A stretch of DNA of 64,000 nt from WTFY01 sp964614915 (GCA_964614915.1 CAZTNC010000003.1:1-64000); one strand, 5' to 3'. Positions 45,514 to 54,974 are shown, numbered from the stretch's first letter. The notes: generated by a model not told the origin, from the sequence alone. Numbers and translations are program-made.

Positions 45514-46460
45514 CAGGATGCAGGCAGGCCACAAGTCATGTGCCGGCCGGTGTCAATGAATCCTTTTCGGGTCGCTTGAACCACCCACGACAAAACTATC
45601 CCAAGGCATCCTGGGCAGTCCTGTCCTGCCTGGTGCTGATCCTGTGTGCAGGCATGGCCTCGGCTTCAGGCTTGAACAACAGCACGAGGACCTTTACCCC
45701 GGCTGAGGAGATGCGAAGCGAGGACTGGAACGATCCACTTGAGATGGAGCGGGTGTGGCAGACGTCACTGGTGCGTATCCCGAACTCCGGCCACGGCTAT
45801 CACGAGACCACGGTAGAGGATTTGCACACCCTCCAGCTTGACCCCGGAGGAAAATTTCCGGCAGTGGTTTTCCTGCATGGCTGTGGGGGGATCGGCAAGG
45901 GCACCCATACGAGGATCAATTTCCTGGCCGCCAACGGCTACCTGGTCGTCGCACCGCCAAGCATGGCCCGGAAAAAATACCCGCAGTCCTGTGATCGGGA
46001 AAAGTTCCGTGGCGGCCTGTACCGAGATACCCTCAAGATGCGCCAGTACGATGCGGGCTACGCCATCAAGAAAACCAAGGAGCTTGCCTGGGTGGATCCC
46101 GAACGTGTTTACCTGGTGGGGCTCAGCGAAGGGGGCATCACCGCGGCGACATTTCAGTCACAATCCGGCAAGACTTCGCTCAGGGCCCGGGTGGTCGAGG
46201 CCTGGACCTGCCATGCGGGCTGGGACGAGTACCGTGGAATCAATGCCCCTGCAGACGAACCGGTGCTGACACTGCTGGCCTCGGAGGACCCCTGGTTTCA
46301 AGGCCCGACGACTCGCGGGGAATGTACCGGCTTTCTACACCCGGACAATGGCAGCAAATCCGTGGTCTATACCGAAGCAGACCTCAAGCAGCGCCACGCT
46401 TTGCTGGAAGATGAAAGGGTCCAGGCAGAGGTTCTGGGTTTCTTGAGAAAACACCACTGA
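45510..46460 (+). CDS. dienelactone-hydrolase-like alpha/beta hydrolase, exported
   Basis: A 316 aa hydrolase. A hydrophobic segment at about 36-53 (AVLSCLVLILCAGMASASG) looks like a signal peptide with a long polar leader, so the true start may be internal. HGCGGIG forms the oxyanion region and VGLSEGGITAA is the nucleophile elbow with Ser where many dienelactone hydrolases have Cys; KQRHAL near the end is the likely His. Substrate unknown. It is coupled to the thioredoxin gene. Confidence 0.75.
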   Translation: MTGCRQATSHVPAGVNESFSGRLNHPRQNYPKASWAVLSCLVLILCAGMASASGLNNSTRTFTPAEEMRSEDWNDPLEMERVWQTSLVRIPNSGHGYHETTVEDLHTLQLDPGGKFPAVVFLHGCGGIGKGTHTRINFLAANGYLVVAPPSMARKKYPQSCDREKFRGGLYRDTLKMRQYDAGYAIKKTKELAWVDPERVYLVGLSEGGITAATFQSQSGKTSLRARVVEAWTCHAGWDEYRGINAPADEPVLTLLASEDPWFQGPTTRGECTGFLHPDNGSKSVVYTEADLKQRHALLEDERVQAEVLGFLRKHH

Positions 46461-46491
46461 CCCGGGCAACCCTTTCGGCAAGAGGGCGGGC

Positions 46492-47772
46492 TCAGATCTT
46501 CTGGAATGCCTGGTCGATGAGATCCAGGCTCATTTCGATGTCTTCCTGGCTGTGCGCGCTCGAGACAAATCCTGCCTCGAATGGTGAAGGGGCAAAGTAG
46601 ACCCCCTGGTCCAGCATGGCGTGAAAGAAGGCGGTGAACTGCTGCTGGTTACACGAGGCGGCCTGGGCAAAATTGGTCACTTCCTTTTCTTCCGTGAAGA
46701 AAAATCCGAACATGCCGCAGACGTGGTTTGCGGCAAGCGGGACATGTTGATTTTCGGCGGCGGCGAGAATGCCTTCGGTCAGCTGCGTGGTCTTGCGGTG
46801 TAACTGGTCGTGAAAACCCCGTTGTGAAAGCAGTTCAAGGGTCGCCAGACCCGCGGCCATGGACACGGGATTGCCAGACAGGGTACCGGCCTGGTAGACC
46901 GGGCCTTCCGGGGCCAGCGATTCCATGATCTTGCGCTCACCCCCAAAAGCGCCAACCGGCATTCCGCCACCCAGGACTTTCCCCAGCGTGGTCAGGTCCG
47001 GGACCACGTTGTAGAGTTGCTGGGCCCCGCCCCTGGCAACACGAAACCCGGTCATGACCTCGTCAAAGATCAGGATCGCCTTGTACTCCGAGCAGAGCTT
47101 GCGCAGGCCCTGCAGGAACCCCTTGGCCGGGGGGATGCAGTTCATGTTGCCCGCCACGGGCTCCACGATCACGCAGGCGATCTCCTCGCCCACATCCTCA
47201 AATGTCTTGCGAACCCCGTCCAGGTCGTTATAGGTCAGCGTAATGGTGTGCTCGGCGAGTGCCGGGATGACCCCGGGTGAACTAGGTACGCCCAGCGTCA
47301 GTGCACCGGAGCCAGCCTTCACCAGCAATGCATCCCCGTGACCGTGGTAGCAGCCTTCAAACTTGATAATCTTGTCGCGGCCCGTGTGGCCGCGGGCCAG
47401 GCGGATCGCGCTCATGGTGGCTTCCGTGCCGGAATTGACCATGCGCACCAAATCCACGGACTCGATCAGCTCACAGACTTTCTTTGCCAGTTCCGTCTCC
47501 AGCTCCGTCGGTGTGCCGAAGCTGAGGCCGTTCTCCGCCGCCTGGTGGACGGCTTCGATCACTTTCGGGTGTGCGTGGCCCAGGATCATCGGGCCCCAGG
47601 AGCCGACGTAGTCGATGTATTTCTTGTCATGGATGTCGTACATGTACGCGCCGTGGCCGCGCTTGAAAAAGACCGGGGTGCCGCCGACGGCCTTGAATGC
47701 GCGCACCGGGGAGTTGACTCCACCGGGGATGTAGCGCAGGGCCTCGTCAAATGCCTGTTCGGATCGGGTCAT
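46492..47772 (-). CDS. hemL: glutamate-1-semialdehyde 2,1-aminomutase
   Basis: PLP enzyme making 5-aminolevulinate in the C5 heme pathway. NSGTEATMSAIRLARG binds cofactor phosphate, FDEVMTGFRV holds the PLP aspartate, and the lysine lies in TTLGKVLGGGMPVG. 426 aa from the ATG at 47772; the open frame extends upstream without homology. It is followed in the cluster (upstream on this strand) by thiE. Confidence 0.96.
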   Translation of the reverse strand: MTRSEQAFDEALRYIPGGVNSPVRAFKAVGGTPVFFKRGHGAYMYDIHDKKYIDYVGSWGPMILGHAHPKVIEAVHQAAENGLSFGTPTELETELAKKVCELIESVDLVRMVNSGTEATMSAIRLARGHTGRDKIIKFEGCYHGHGDALLVKAGSGALTLGVPSSPGVIPALAEHTITLTYNDLDGVRKTFEDVGEEIACVIVEPVAGNMNCIPPAKGFLQGLRKLCSEYKAILIFDEVMTGFRVARGGAQQLYNVVPDLTTLGKVLGGGMPVGAFGGERKIMESLAPEGPVYQAGTLSGNPVSMAAGLATLELLSQRGFHDQLHRKTTQLTEGILAAAENQHVPLAANHVCGMFGFFFTEEKEVTNFAQAASCNQQQFTAFFHAMLDQGVYFAPSPFEAGFVSSAHSQEDIEMSLDLIDQAFQKI

Positions 47773-47809
47773 GGTGTGCGTCGTACGGTGGTCCAGGGGT
47801 TGGTCGCAA

Positions 47810-48448
47810 TCATGAGGCTGCACAAAACGGCTGCAGCAGGGCCTGGTACTCCTGCACCGAGCGGGCCGGGGAGGGCGTGGCAAAAAGGCTGCTGATCACG
47901 GCGATCATGTCGGCCCCGGCGTCCAGCAGTGGCATCACATTCTCCGGCGTGATGCCGCCGATGGCACAGACCGGGACGTCTAGCTCCTGTTTGGCACGAG
48001 TGATCAGGTCGAGGTCGGCGCGCGGTGCCGAGGGTTTGGTCGGGGAAGCAAAAAAGCTCCCGAACGCGATGTAGCTGGCGCCGTTTGCGACCGCTTCAAC
48101 GGCATTGCCGTAATCATTGTTACAGGATGCCCCGATAACCTTGTCCGCGCCCAGGCGCGCACGCGCTTCGCCTATCCCGCAATCTTCCTTGCCCAGATGG
48201 ACTCCGTCGGCATCCACGGCCCGGGCCAGTTCGACGTCATCGTTGATGATCAGAAGGCTCCGGTGCTTTTGGGTCAACCGCCGCAGTTGCTCTGCGATGC
48301 GTGCTCGCGCATCACGGTCATTGATCTTGTCCCTGTACTGGATGAGCGGGACCCCCGCAAGCAGCACGGCCTGCACCTGGTCGAGAAAATCGGGTGCGCG
48401 GATGTGCTCCACATCGGCAATTGCATAGAGCCCCTGTAGCGTGCGCAT
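47810..48448 (-). CDS. thiE: thiamine-phosphate synthase
   Basis: Joins HMP-PP and thiazole phosphate. LIQYRDK (near residue 35), INDDVELARAVDADGVHLGKED and the IGGITPENV phosphate loop identify it. 212 aa. It precedes hemL by 37 nt on the same strand. I looked for a TPP riboswitch in its upstream region and saw none. Confidence 0.94.
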   Translation of the reverse strand: MRTLQGLYAIADVEHIRAPDFLDQVQAVLLAGVPLIQYRDKINDRDARARIAEQLRRLTQKHRSLLIINDDVELARAVDADGVHLGKEDCGIGEARARLGADKVIGASCNNDYGNAVEAVANGASYIAFGSFFASPTKPSAPRADLDLITRAKQELDVPVCAIGGITPENVMPLLDAGADMIAVISSLFATPSPARSVQEYQALLQPFCAAS

Positions 48449-48755
48449 ATTAAGCCTTCATCGAATGGGTTAGTCCTTGCGTGCAGGATAAAAATCTGCA
48501 GGCCGGGTCGGCATACATTCAAGCATACTTCATGGGGGGTTCACAGCACACCCGCGGATATTTCAGGCCTCGGGCAACAGGTTTTCCCGCCGGTATCTGG
48601 GGTATACTCTCCTGCCCGGTCGGTCCCAACAACCCGGCATGCATTCAGTTTTCTCATTGTCCCGCACCACAGGGGGTGTATCTCATGTCGATGCCATTGC
48701 CCTGGAACCCCGCCATCACCCGGTTCGTCATCCTGTCAGGCACTGAGGCGGGCAT
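48449..48755. other. 307-bp intergenic region, no gene seen
   Basis: Divergent spacer between thiE and the RND exporter gene. TATACT at 48603-48608 is a good -10 hexamer for the plus strand, without a convincing -35. No RNA gene or conserved leader is recognised. Confidence 0.45.
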
Positions 48756-51068
48756 GTGAAGGCGCTTTTTGCCAAGGGTCCCCAACACCTGGAGCACATG
48801 GTGACCTGGGTCCTGGGCCATCGTGGGGTAGTCATTGGTGCTGCCATGCTGCTGACGCTGGTCACAGCCGTGGGTGCGGTCTTCCTCGGCATCACCAATG
48901 ACTACCGCATCCTGTTCGACGAGGGCAACCCGCAACTGGCTGCCCTGGATACGCTGCGGGATACGTACTCCACCTCGGATCGACTGCTGATTGCGGTGGC
49001 CCCGCGCAACGGCGAGGTCTTCACGCGTGAAGTGCTGGGTGCCTTTGAAGAACTGACCGAGGCGGCATGGAGAACCCCGTATTCCAGCCGGGTGGACTCG
49101 CTGACCAACTACCTGCACAGCGAGGCATTCGGCGATGACCTAGTCGTCGCCCCGCTGGTCGAGGATGTACATACGTTAAGTGATGCCAAGCTTGCACGGG
49201 TTCGGGCCACCGCACTCGGGGCAAGCGAGTTGACCGGGCGCATCATTTCCCATGACGGGCATGTTGGTGGCCTGCTGATCAATTTTGTGTTGCCGGAGAC
49301 GCCCGACCAGGCAATCGTCGAGATTACCGATTATCTCAGTGACTTGCTGGACGAGGCCCGTGTCCGCTATCCGGGCGTTGATTTCTACATGACGGGCAGT
49401 ATCGTCATGAACCGGGCCTTCGCCGATGCCACCCGGGATGACGTGCTGACCCTGACACCGATCGTGTTCTTTGTCATCGTGCTCGTGGCGGTGTTTCTCT
49501 TGCGATCACTCTGGTGCACGGTCGCGATCATGACCATGACCCTGTTCGTGGTCGGTACCACCATGGGCTTTGCGGGCTGGCTTGGCACGATCCTGAGTCC
49601 CGGCAATGCCGGGGTACCGATCATCGTCATGACCGTCACGGTCGCCCATTCGATCCATGTGGTCACCGGGTACATGTCTGCCATGCGGCGCGGGCTGGAC
49701 AAGAATGCGGCCATCGTCGAGTCCATACGTATCAATGCTTATCCCGTGTTCTTGACCTCGCTGACCACGACCATCGGATTTCTCAGCCTGAATTTTGCGG
49801 ATTCGCCGCCATTTCGCAGCCTGGGCAATTTCGTGGCATTCGGCATTTTCTGGGCATTCGTCTATGCCATGACGCTTTTGCCGGCGCTGCTTTCCGTCCT
49901 TCCCCTGCATGTGCGGGCAGCGCAAACGGCGCGGCGCGGTTTTTTCGATCGTCTGGCAGATTTTGTCATCGCCCGGCGAACGTTCCTGTTCTGGTTTCTG
50001 GGACTGGTCGCAGTGGCCCTGATCTCGGGTATCCCGCGCAATGAGTTGACCGACAACTGGACGGAGTATTTTGACGAGCGCTACGAGCTTCGTCGTTCCA
50101 CGGATTTTGTCATCGACAACCTGAGCGGCTTGGACCTGCTCGAGTATTCGCTGGATGCAGGCCGTGCCGACGGCATCACCGACCCGGACTACCTGCGTGC
50201 CGTGGAGGCCTTTGCCGAGTGGTACCGCGAACAGCCGGAAGTCACCAATGTGCAGGCCTTCACGGACATCATGAAGCGCCTGAACCGCAACATGCATGGA
50301 GACGATCCCGCGTTCCACCGGCTGCCCGACACCCAGGAGCTTGCTGCACAATACCTGCTGCTGTACGAGCTCTCGCTCCCCGAGGGCATGGATCTCAACG
50401 ACCGCATCAACATGGCCAAGTCGGCCACTCGCATGACCGTGATGGCCCGGGATATGTCCACCCGCGAACTGCGCCAGCTCGAAGACCGTGCCCAGGCCTG
50501 GCTGCAGGCCAACCTGCCCGGTGTGACTTCGCAGGCCTCGGGGATCAGCATGATCTTTGCCTACATCACCGAACGCAACATCTACAGCATGCTGCAAGGC
50601 ACGGTGATCGCCATGATTCTCATCTCGATGATCCTGGTGCTGGCCTTCAGGAGCGTGCGTCTGGGCCTCGTCAGCCTGGTGCCCAATTTCATTCCGGCGG
50701 CCATGAGTTTCGGCCTGTGGGGTTATCTAGTCGGCTACGTGGGCCTGCCTGCATCGATTGTGGTTGCCATCGTCCTCGGCATCGTCGTGGACGACACGAT
50801 TCATTTCCTAAGCAAGTACCTGAAAGCCCGGCGCGAGGGATTCTTGGCACCCGATGCGGTTCGCTTCTCCTTCAACACGGTGGGTCAGGCGCTTTGGACC
50901 ACGACCGCGGTTCTGGCTGCAGGCTTTCTGGTGTTCTCCTCGTCGGGATTCGAGCCGAGCTGGGCGCTTGGCATGCTGGTCGCCATCACGATCGTGTTTG
51001 CGCTGATCGCGGACTTCCTGCTTCTTCCAACCTTGCTGATTGCTCTGGACCGCAAGCGATCGCACTGA
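48756..51068 (+). CDS. RND superfamily exporter, MMPL/HAE3 type
   Basis: A 770 aa inner-membrane transporter with about twelve helices in two halves, each with a large periplasmic loop (residues about 45-225 and 430-610). The paired SSD-like repeats, with FADATRDDVLTLTPIVFFVI in one half and ATGG-free GIVVDDTIHFLSKY in the other, fit the HAE3/MMPL branch that moves lipids or hydrophobic molecules. GTG start. It sits between thiE and thiD, which are usually close neighbours, so it looks inserted into the cluster. Confidence 0.85.
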   Translation: MKALFAKGPQHLEHMVTWVLGHRGVVIGAAMLLTLVTAVGAVFLGITNDYRILFDEGNPQLAALDTLRDTYSTSDRLLIAVAPRNGEVFTREVLGAFEELTEAAWRTPYSSRVDSLTNYLHSEAFGDDLVVAPLVEDVHTLSDAKLARVRATALGASELTGRIISHDGHVGGLLINFVLPETPDQAIVEITDYLSDLLDEARVRYPGVDFYMTGSIVMNRAFADATRDDVLTLTPIVFFVIVLVAVFLLRSLWCTVAIMTMTLFVVGTTMGFAGWLGTILSPGNAGVPIIVMTVTVAHSIHVVTGYMSAMRRGLDKNAAIVESIRINAYPVFLTSLTTTIGFLSLNFADSPPFRSLGNFVAFGIFWAFVYAMTLLPALLSVLPLHVRAAQTARRGFFDRLADFVIARRTFLFWFLGLVAVALISGIPRNELTDNWTEYFDERYELRRSTDFVIDNLSGLDLLEYSLDAGRADGITDPDYLRAVEAFAEWYREQPEVTNVQAFTDIMKRLNRNMHGDDPAFHRLPDTQELAAQYLLLYELSLPEGMDLNDRINMAKSATRMTVMARDMSTRELRQLEDRAQAWLQANLPGVTSQASGISMIFAYITERNIYSMLQGTVIAMILISMILVLAFRSVRLGLVSLVPNFIPAAMSFGLWGYLVGYVGLPASIVVAIVLGIVVDDTIHFLSKYLKARREGFLAPDAVRFSFNTVGQALWTTTAVLAAGFLVFSSSGFEPSWALGMLVAITIVFALIADFLLLPTLLIALDRKRSH

Positions 51069-51086
51069 GCCGGCTGGCATTGCCCG

Positions 51087-51106
51087 GCAGGGCTATAGCC
51101 TTGCCG
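51087..51106. other. hairpin between convergent RND and thiD genes
   Basis: GGCAGGGC and GCCTTGCC pair over 8 bp (one G-U) around TATA in the 65-bp space between two convergent stop codons. It has no T-run on either side. It could act as a weak two-way terminator. Confidence 0.4.
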
Positions 51107-51133
51107 AAACAGGGGGTGCTGCTCGGGGTGTGG

Positions 51134-51928
51134 TTACTTGACCCAGTGAAAGCGGTTGGGAATTTTCTGCCCCATTCCAAGCTGATGGGCAGACTGTACG
51201 CATTTCCAGACGAAATCCTGCGCCTGGTACACGGCGGACAGCACTTCCTGGCCGTGGGCCAGCAGCCCGGCAATGGCCGCCGCCAGCGTGCAGCCCGTGC
51301 CGTGGTACTGTCCAGGCATGCGCGGCCAGGCATGCGAGTTGAGCTTGCGGTGGTTGCCGTACAGGGTATTGTGAACTTCTTTTGCGTCCTCCTGGCTGTC
51401 CGTGACCAGCACGTAATGTGCTCCCCGCTCCAGCACGGCCATTGCACAAGCCTCCAGCGTGTCTCCCTCCGGAGCCAGCATTTTCACTTCATGGCGGTTG
51501 GGCGTGATGACATTGGCCAGCGGCGTGAGCAGCGTGTTGATGGCTTGGACTACGCCGCTGTCGGCCAGCACCTTGCCCCCGCCCGCACAGATGACCGGGT
51601 CCAGCACCACCAGCAGATTTGGATAGTCCACCAGCAGCGAGTGGATGGCGCCCGCGGTTTCCACACTCCCGACCAGGCCGATCTTGATGGCCGCGATGTC
51701 CATATCCTCCAGAACGACGCGGGCCTGCTCGATGATCATGTGCTCATCAACCTGTAGAGTTTTCTGCACATTCGTAGTATTTTGAACCGTGATTGACGTG
51801 ATCACGGGCGCCGTATGACAGCCCAAACTGGCCAGCGTTTCAATGTCGGCCTGTATGCCTGCCCCGCCTGTCGGGTCCGAGCCAGACATCGCCATTACTA
51901 CGGGAATCGACACAGTACTTTCACTCAT
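51134..51928 (-). CDS. thiD: hydroxymethylpyrimidine/phosphomethylpyrimidine kinase
   Basis: Phosphorylates HMP twice for thiamine synthesis. The ribokinase-fold motif SGSDPTGGAGIQAD opens the protein, and GTGCTLAAAIAGLLAHG holds the catalytic Asp-equivalent region and anion hole near the C-terminus. 264 aa. Its start faces the M48 gene start across 28 bp. Confidence 0.94.
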   Translation of the reverse strand: MSESTVSIPVVMAMSGSDPTGGAGIQADIETLASLGCHTAPVITSITVQNTTNVQKTLQVDEHMIIEQARVVLEDMDIAAIKIGLVGSVETAGAIHSLLVDYPNLLVVLDPVICAGGGKVLADSGVVQAINTLLTPLANVITPNRHEVKMLAPEGDTLEACAMAVLERGAHYVLVTDSQEDAKEVHNTLYGNHRKLNSHAWPRMPGQYHGTGCTLAAAIAGLLAHGQEVLSAVYQAQDFVWKCVQSAHQLGMGQKIPNRFHWVK

Positions 51929-51956
51929 TTGTCTATGCGCAAGAACAGGGTCAACG

Positions 51957-52856
51957 ATGCGATTCTATAAACTAGCATTTTCTACCATACTTTTGTCTGC
52001 CACCATGGTTCTTGTTGGTTGCAGCAAACCTGTACTGGATATCCCAGACCCTAAACAACGGCATCTACGTCAAGCTGAAAGAACACTGTCTTACACCTCA
52101 ATAGCACCTTCCCCTACCTTTGTCGGGTTGGCAGGCATGCAACAGAAACTGGATCGAGTTACTGCCAATCTTAGGTCTGCAACTTTTCGCGTGTGCCACC
52201 GTTTCGGACTCGAGATGGAGCGATGCCAGAAAGCATCTAACGCTCCCATAAAATTTCATCATGATGAGAATGACATCAACGCCTATGCTGATCATAACGA
52301 CACGGTTGGGGTATACGGAGGTCTTGCCAACAGATTGACAGAAGATGAGGTGGCTGCAGTTATTGCACATGAGTTCTCACATGTGATGCTTGGCCACTCC
52401 AATAAGACATTGACCAATGCCTTGATCGGTATGTTGATCGGGGCAGGTGCCATTGCAGCCCTTGCTGATAGTGAAGATGTCCCGTTACAGGGCCGGGATT
52501 TGGAAACCGCCATGGAGTTGGGCGGCTTAATAGGCAGTCGTGTGTACAGCAAGGACATGGAGATCGAGGCAGACCATATAGCCATACACATTCTGAAAGA
52601 GGCAGGTTATTCAACCAAGGCAATGAGGGATGCAATCATACGGTTGAGCCGAATAAAGAAAAAAGCCTCTTACGACAAGTCAATCGGCAAGGTAGGTTTT
52701 CTAAGGACTCATCCTACGGACGAACAGCGTATGGCGCACATCTTGAAGACAATGGAAGAAGTCGGGTCAGAGAAAGTACGTCATGATTCGCAAGCTGTGT
52801 TTCGGCCTTCTTCAGGCAGTTGCTGGAAAGATGGTCAATATCACGTGCCTTGTTAA
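51957..52856 (+). CDS. M48 family metalloprotease lipoprotein
   Basis: A 299 aa predicted lipoprotein: MRFYKLAFSTILLSATM precedes the lipobox LVGC (Cys at about residue 21). The zinc site is complete, AHEFSHVMLGH with the third ligand in EIEADHIAIHIL. A hydrophobic GMLIGAGAIAALA segment lies between. It resembles Oma1/LoiP-type M48 proteases of the periplasm. The DNA is clearly more AT-rich than its neighbours, which suggests recent gain. Earlier in-frame starts run through thiD and are rejected. Confidence 0.82.
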   Translation: MRFYKLAFSTILLSATMVLVGCSKPVLDIPDPKQRHLRQAERTLSYTSIAPSPTFVGLAGMQQKLDRVTANLRSATFRVCHRFGLEMERCQKASNAPIKFHHDENDINAYADHNDTVGVYGGLANRLTEDEVAAVIAHEFSHVMLGHSNKTLTNALIGMLIGAGAIAALADSEDVPLQGRDLETAMELGGLIGSRVYSKDMEIEADHIAIHILKEAGYSTKAMRDAIIRLSRIKKKASYDKSIGKVGFLRTHPTDEQRMAHILKTMEEVGSEKVRHDSQAVFRPSSGSCWKDGQYHVPC

Positions 52857-53203
52857 AGCGTTGCAGGGTGGTATATCCATATGAACCTATTTTCGGACCA
52901 ACATGTGGCTTCTCTAATTGGCCGCAGCAAGACAGGATTTGCACGCTACCTTGTTCAGATTGCAGGTAATTGTTTCGCGTGCACCGGAGCACACGAGATA
53001 CTAGGGCTCCAGTGGAAATGTTTAGGCACACCTTCACCGCGAGCTGTCCCCCTTTTATTGGTGAACCAAGGAAAGATGTAGTGGGCAACGGGCATGATGG
53101 AGATACTTCCCCGATTTTTTATCGAGTCGAAACAGGGGATGTCCCAGATTCAGAAAGATCTGGTGTTCTCTAAATAGCTGAATCGATTACGAAAATATGC
53201 TCT
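52857..53203. other. 347-bp AT-rich spacer, possibly decayed DNA
   Basis: Between the M48 gene and rubredoxin. Short frames exist on both strands (for example 52881-53081 plus, 52714-53088 minus) but none has a convincing start, composition or family. It may be the remnant of whatever brought in the M48 gene. Confidence 0.45.
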
Positions 53204-53374
53204 ATGCAGTATAAAACATATATGTGCGTGATTTGCGGGTGGATCTATGATGAAGCCAAGGGAGCACCGGATGAGGGTCTCGCTCCCGGCACGCGCTGGG
53301 AGGATATCCCTTTGAACTGGTGCTGTCCCGAATGCGGGGCGATGAAAGACGACTTCCAGATGATCGAGGTCTAG
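53204..53374 (+). CDS. rubredoxin
   Basis: A 56 aa one-iron electron carrier. The two knuckles are MCVICGWIYDE and CCPECGAMKDDFQ, giving the four Cys ligands; the linker has GLAPGTRWEDIP as usual. An extra Cys precedes the second knuckle (NWCCPEC). Rubredoxin often sits beside thiD and hemL in Beta- and Gammaproteobacteria, which matches this cluster once the M48 insertion is ignored. Its stop overlaps that of the aldolase gene by 4 nt. Confidence 0.93.
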   Translation: MQYKTYMCVICGWIYDEAKGAPDEGLAPGTRWEDIPLNWCCPECGAMKDDFQMIEV

Positions 53375-53925
53375 CGCCCGATCTGTCTTGCCAGGTGTGA
53401 GATTTTTGCGGACTGCTCAAGCGAGCATGTCCATTTGTATGCCAGGTCCAGCGATTCGGCACAGGTGTAGACCCCGTGCCCGCAGGTCACGGTAATGCGG
53501 TGTTCGCTCAGGGCGCGCGCGACCACCTGCGGCGACTGCTCGGCGTATTGCTCAAAGGGAATGCGGTGTACGGGCACTCGCGGGAAATACAGCTGTCCCT
53601 CGAAATCCACAGGAATGAAATCCTCCCCGTCCAGGGTGACCGCAATGCTGTAGGGCCCGTGGCTGTGCAGCAGCACACGCGCTTCGGGGTTTTGCCGGTA
53701 CACTTCGAGATGCAGTTTTATGTCAAACGATGCGTTTTCACCCGCCTCGCCCTGCATGCTGCAGGCCACCAGGTCCTCGGGTGCCAAGGTGTCCGCACAG
53801 GATCCCGAAGGCGTGATCCACACGGTGTCTTGCTCACGGAACGAGGCATTGCCGCTGTGTGAGTCGTTGTAGCCGTACTGGCGCAGCCAGGAATAGCAGG
53901 CCACCAGTTTTTCTTTCGTGCACAT
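53371..53925 (-). CDS. class II aldolase/adducin family protein
   Basis: A 184 aa zinc-dependent aldolase-fold protein. SGNASFRE and ITPSG bind substrate phosphate in this family; zinc ligands are HSH (in LLHSHGPYS) and His in CGHGVYTCAESLDLAYKW. It resembles FucA, AraD and MtnB, and the exact reaction is open. It is divergent from the PfkB kinase gene (116 bp between starts). Confidence 0.85.
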   Translation of the reverse strand: MCTKEKLVACYSWLRQYGYNDSHSGNASFREQDTVWITPSGSCADTLAPEDLVACSMQGEAGENASFDIKLHLEVYRQNPEARVLLHSHGPYSIAVTLDGEDFIPVDFEGQLYFPRVPVHRIPFEQYAEQSPQVVARALSEHRITVTCGHGVYTCAESLDLAYKWTCSLEQSAKISHLARQIGR

Positions 53926-54041
53926 GGATTCGAACGTTGATTTGTTTTATTGTCGGACGCGTTATGCAGCCAACGTCTGGACGGGCCTCCCGAGACACAT
54001 GAACGCCAGCCACCTTTGGAACCCATAAAAGGACATACCCG

Positions 54042-54974
54042 ATGTCAGCCCTGATCTGCGGTTCTCTGGCCTACGATACCATCATGGTATTTCCCGGTCG
54101 ATTCAAGGAGCACATCCTGCCGGAAAAGGTCCACATCCTGAATGTTTCGTTCATGGTGCCGCAGATCCGTCGAGAATTCGGTGGATGCGCCGGCAATATC
54201 GCCTACAACCTGCACCTGCTGGGGGGCGAGGGCCAGATCATGGCGACGGCGGGACAGGATTTCGAGCCCTACGCCGAATGGATCGAGCAATGCGGCCTGA
54301 GCCAGCGCTACATCAAGAAAATCGGGCATGAATACACCGCGCAGGCCTTTGTCACCACGGACCTGGACGACAACCAGATCACCGCCTTCCACTCGGGTGC
54401 CATGAACAACTCGCATGAAAACGATGTGCCCCGTGACGGAGACATCAGTATCGCGATCATCTCTCCGGACGGCAAGGAAGGCATGCTGCAGCATGCCCAG
54501 CAGTGCCATGAAGCCGGGATCCCGTTTATCTTCGATCCGGGTCAGGGCATGCCCATGTTCAACGGCGATGAGCTGCTGTCGTTCATCGAGCAGGCCAGCT
54601 ACATCTGCGTGAACGATTACGAGTCGGAATTGCTGCAGGAGCGAACCGGCCTGGGGATCAAGAAGATCGCCGAACAGGTCGAAGCCATGATCGTAACCTA
54701 TGGCAGCAAGGGTTCTGCCATCCATACCGATGGCAGCCGCATCGAGATCCCGGCAGTGTGGGCCGGCTCGGTCCAGGATCCCACCGGCTGCGGGGACGCC
54801 TATCGTGGCGGGCTGCTGTTCGGACTGATGAATGACCTGGACTGGGAAGTCAGCGGCCGCATCGCTGCACTGATCAGTGCTATCAAGGTGGCGCACCCCG
54901 GCACCCAGAACCACAGCATCACCCCGGACGGGTTCAGGGAGCGCTATGAACAGGAGTTCGGTCACGCATTCTGA
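54042..54974 (+). CDS. PfkB family carbohydrate kinase
   Basis: A 310 aa ribokinase-fold kinase, related to adenosine kinase and sugar kinases. The N-terminal signature is FGGCAGNIAYNLHLLGG and the C-terminal anion hole with the catalytic Asp is DPTGCGDAYRGG. Substrate unknown. A class II aldolase gene lies divergent and a HAD phosphatase gene convergent, so a small sugar-phosphate pathway is possible. A CATAAA -10 candidate lies about 16 nt before the ATG. Confidence 0.88.
   Translation: MSALICGSLAYDTIMVFPGRFKEHILPEKVHILNVSFMVPQIRREFGGCAGNIAYNLHLLGGEGQIMATAGQDFEPYAEWIEQCGLSQRYIKKIGHEYTAQAFVTTDLDDNQITAFHSGAMNNSHENDVPRDGDISIAIISPDGKEGMLQHAQQCHEAGIPFIFDPGQGMPMFNGDELLSFIEQASYICVNDYESELLQERTGLGIKKIAEQVEAMIVTYGSKGSAIHTDGSRIEIPAVWAGSVQDPTGCGDAYRGGLLFGLMNDLDWEVSGRIAALISAIKVAHPGTQNHSITPDGFRERYEQEFGHAF

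Noticed and set aside
48449..48755. TPP riboswitch before thiE
   Set aside because: No THI-box core sequence was found on the minus strand in this gap or before thiD.
52714..53088. 124-codon minus-strand frame and a 66-codon plus-strand frame at 52881-53081
   Set aside because: No family match, no convincing ribosome-binding site, and one overlaps the end of the M48 gene; treated as non-coding.
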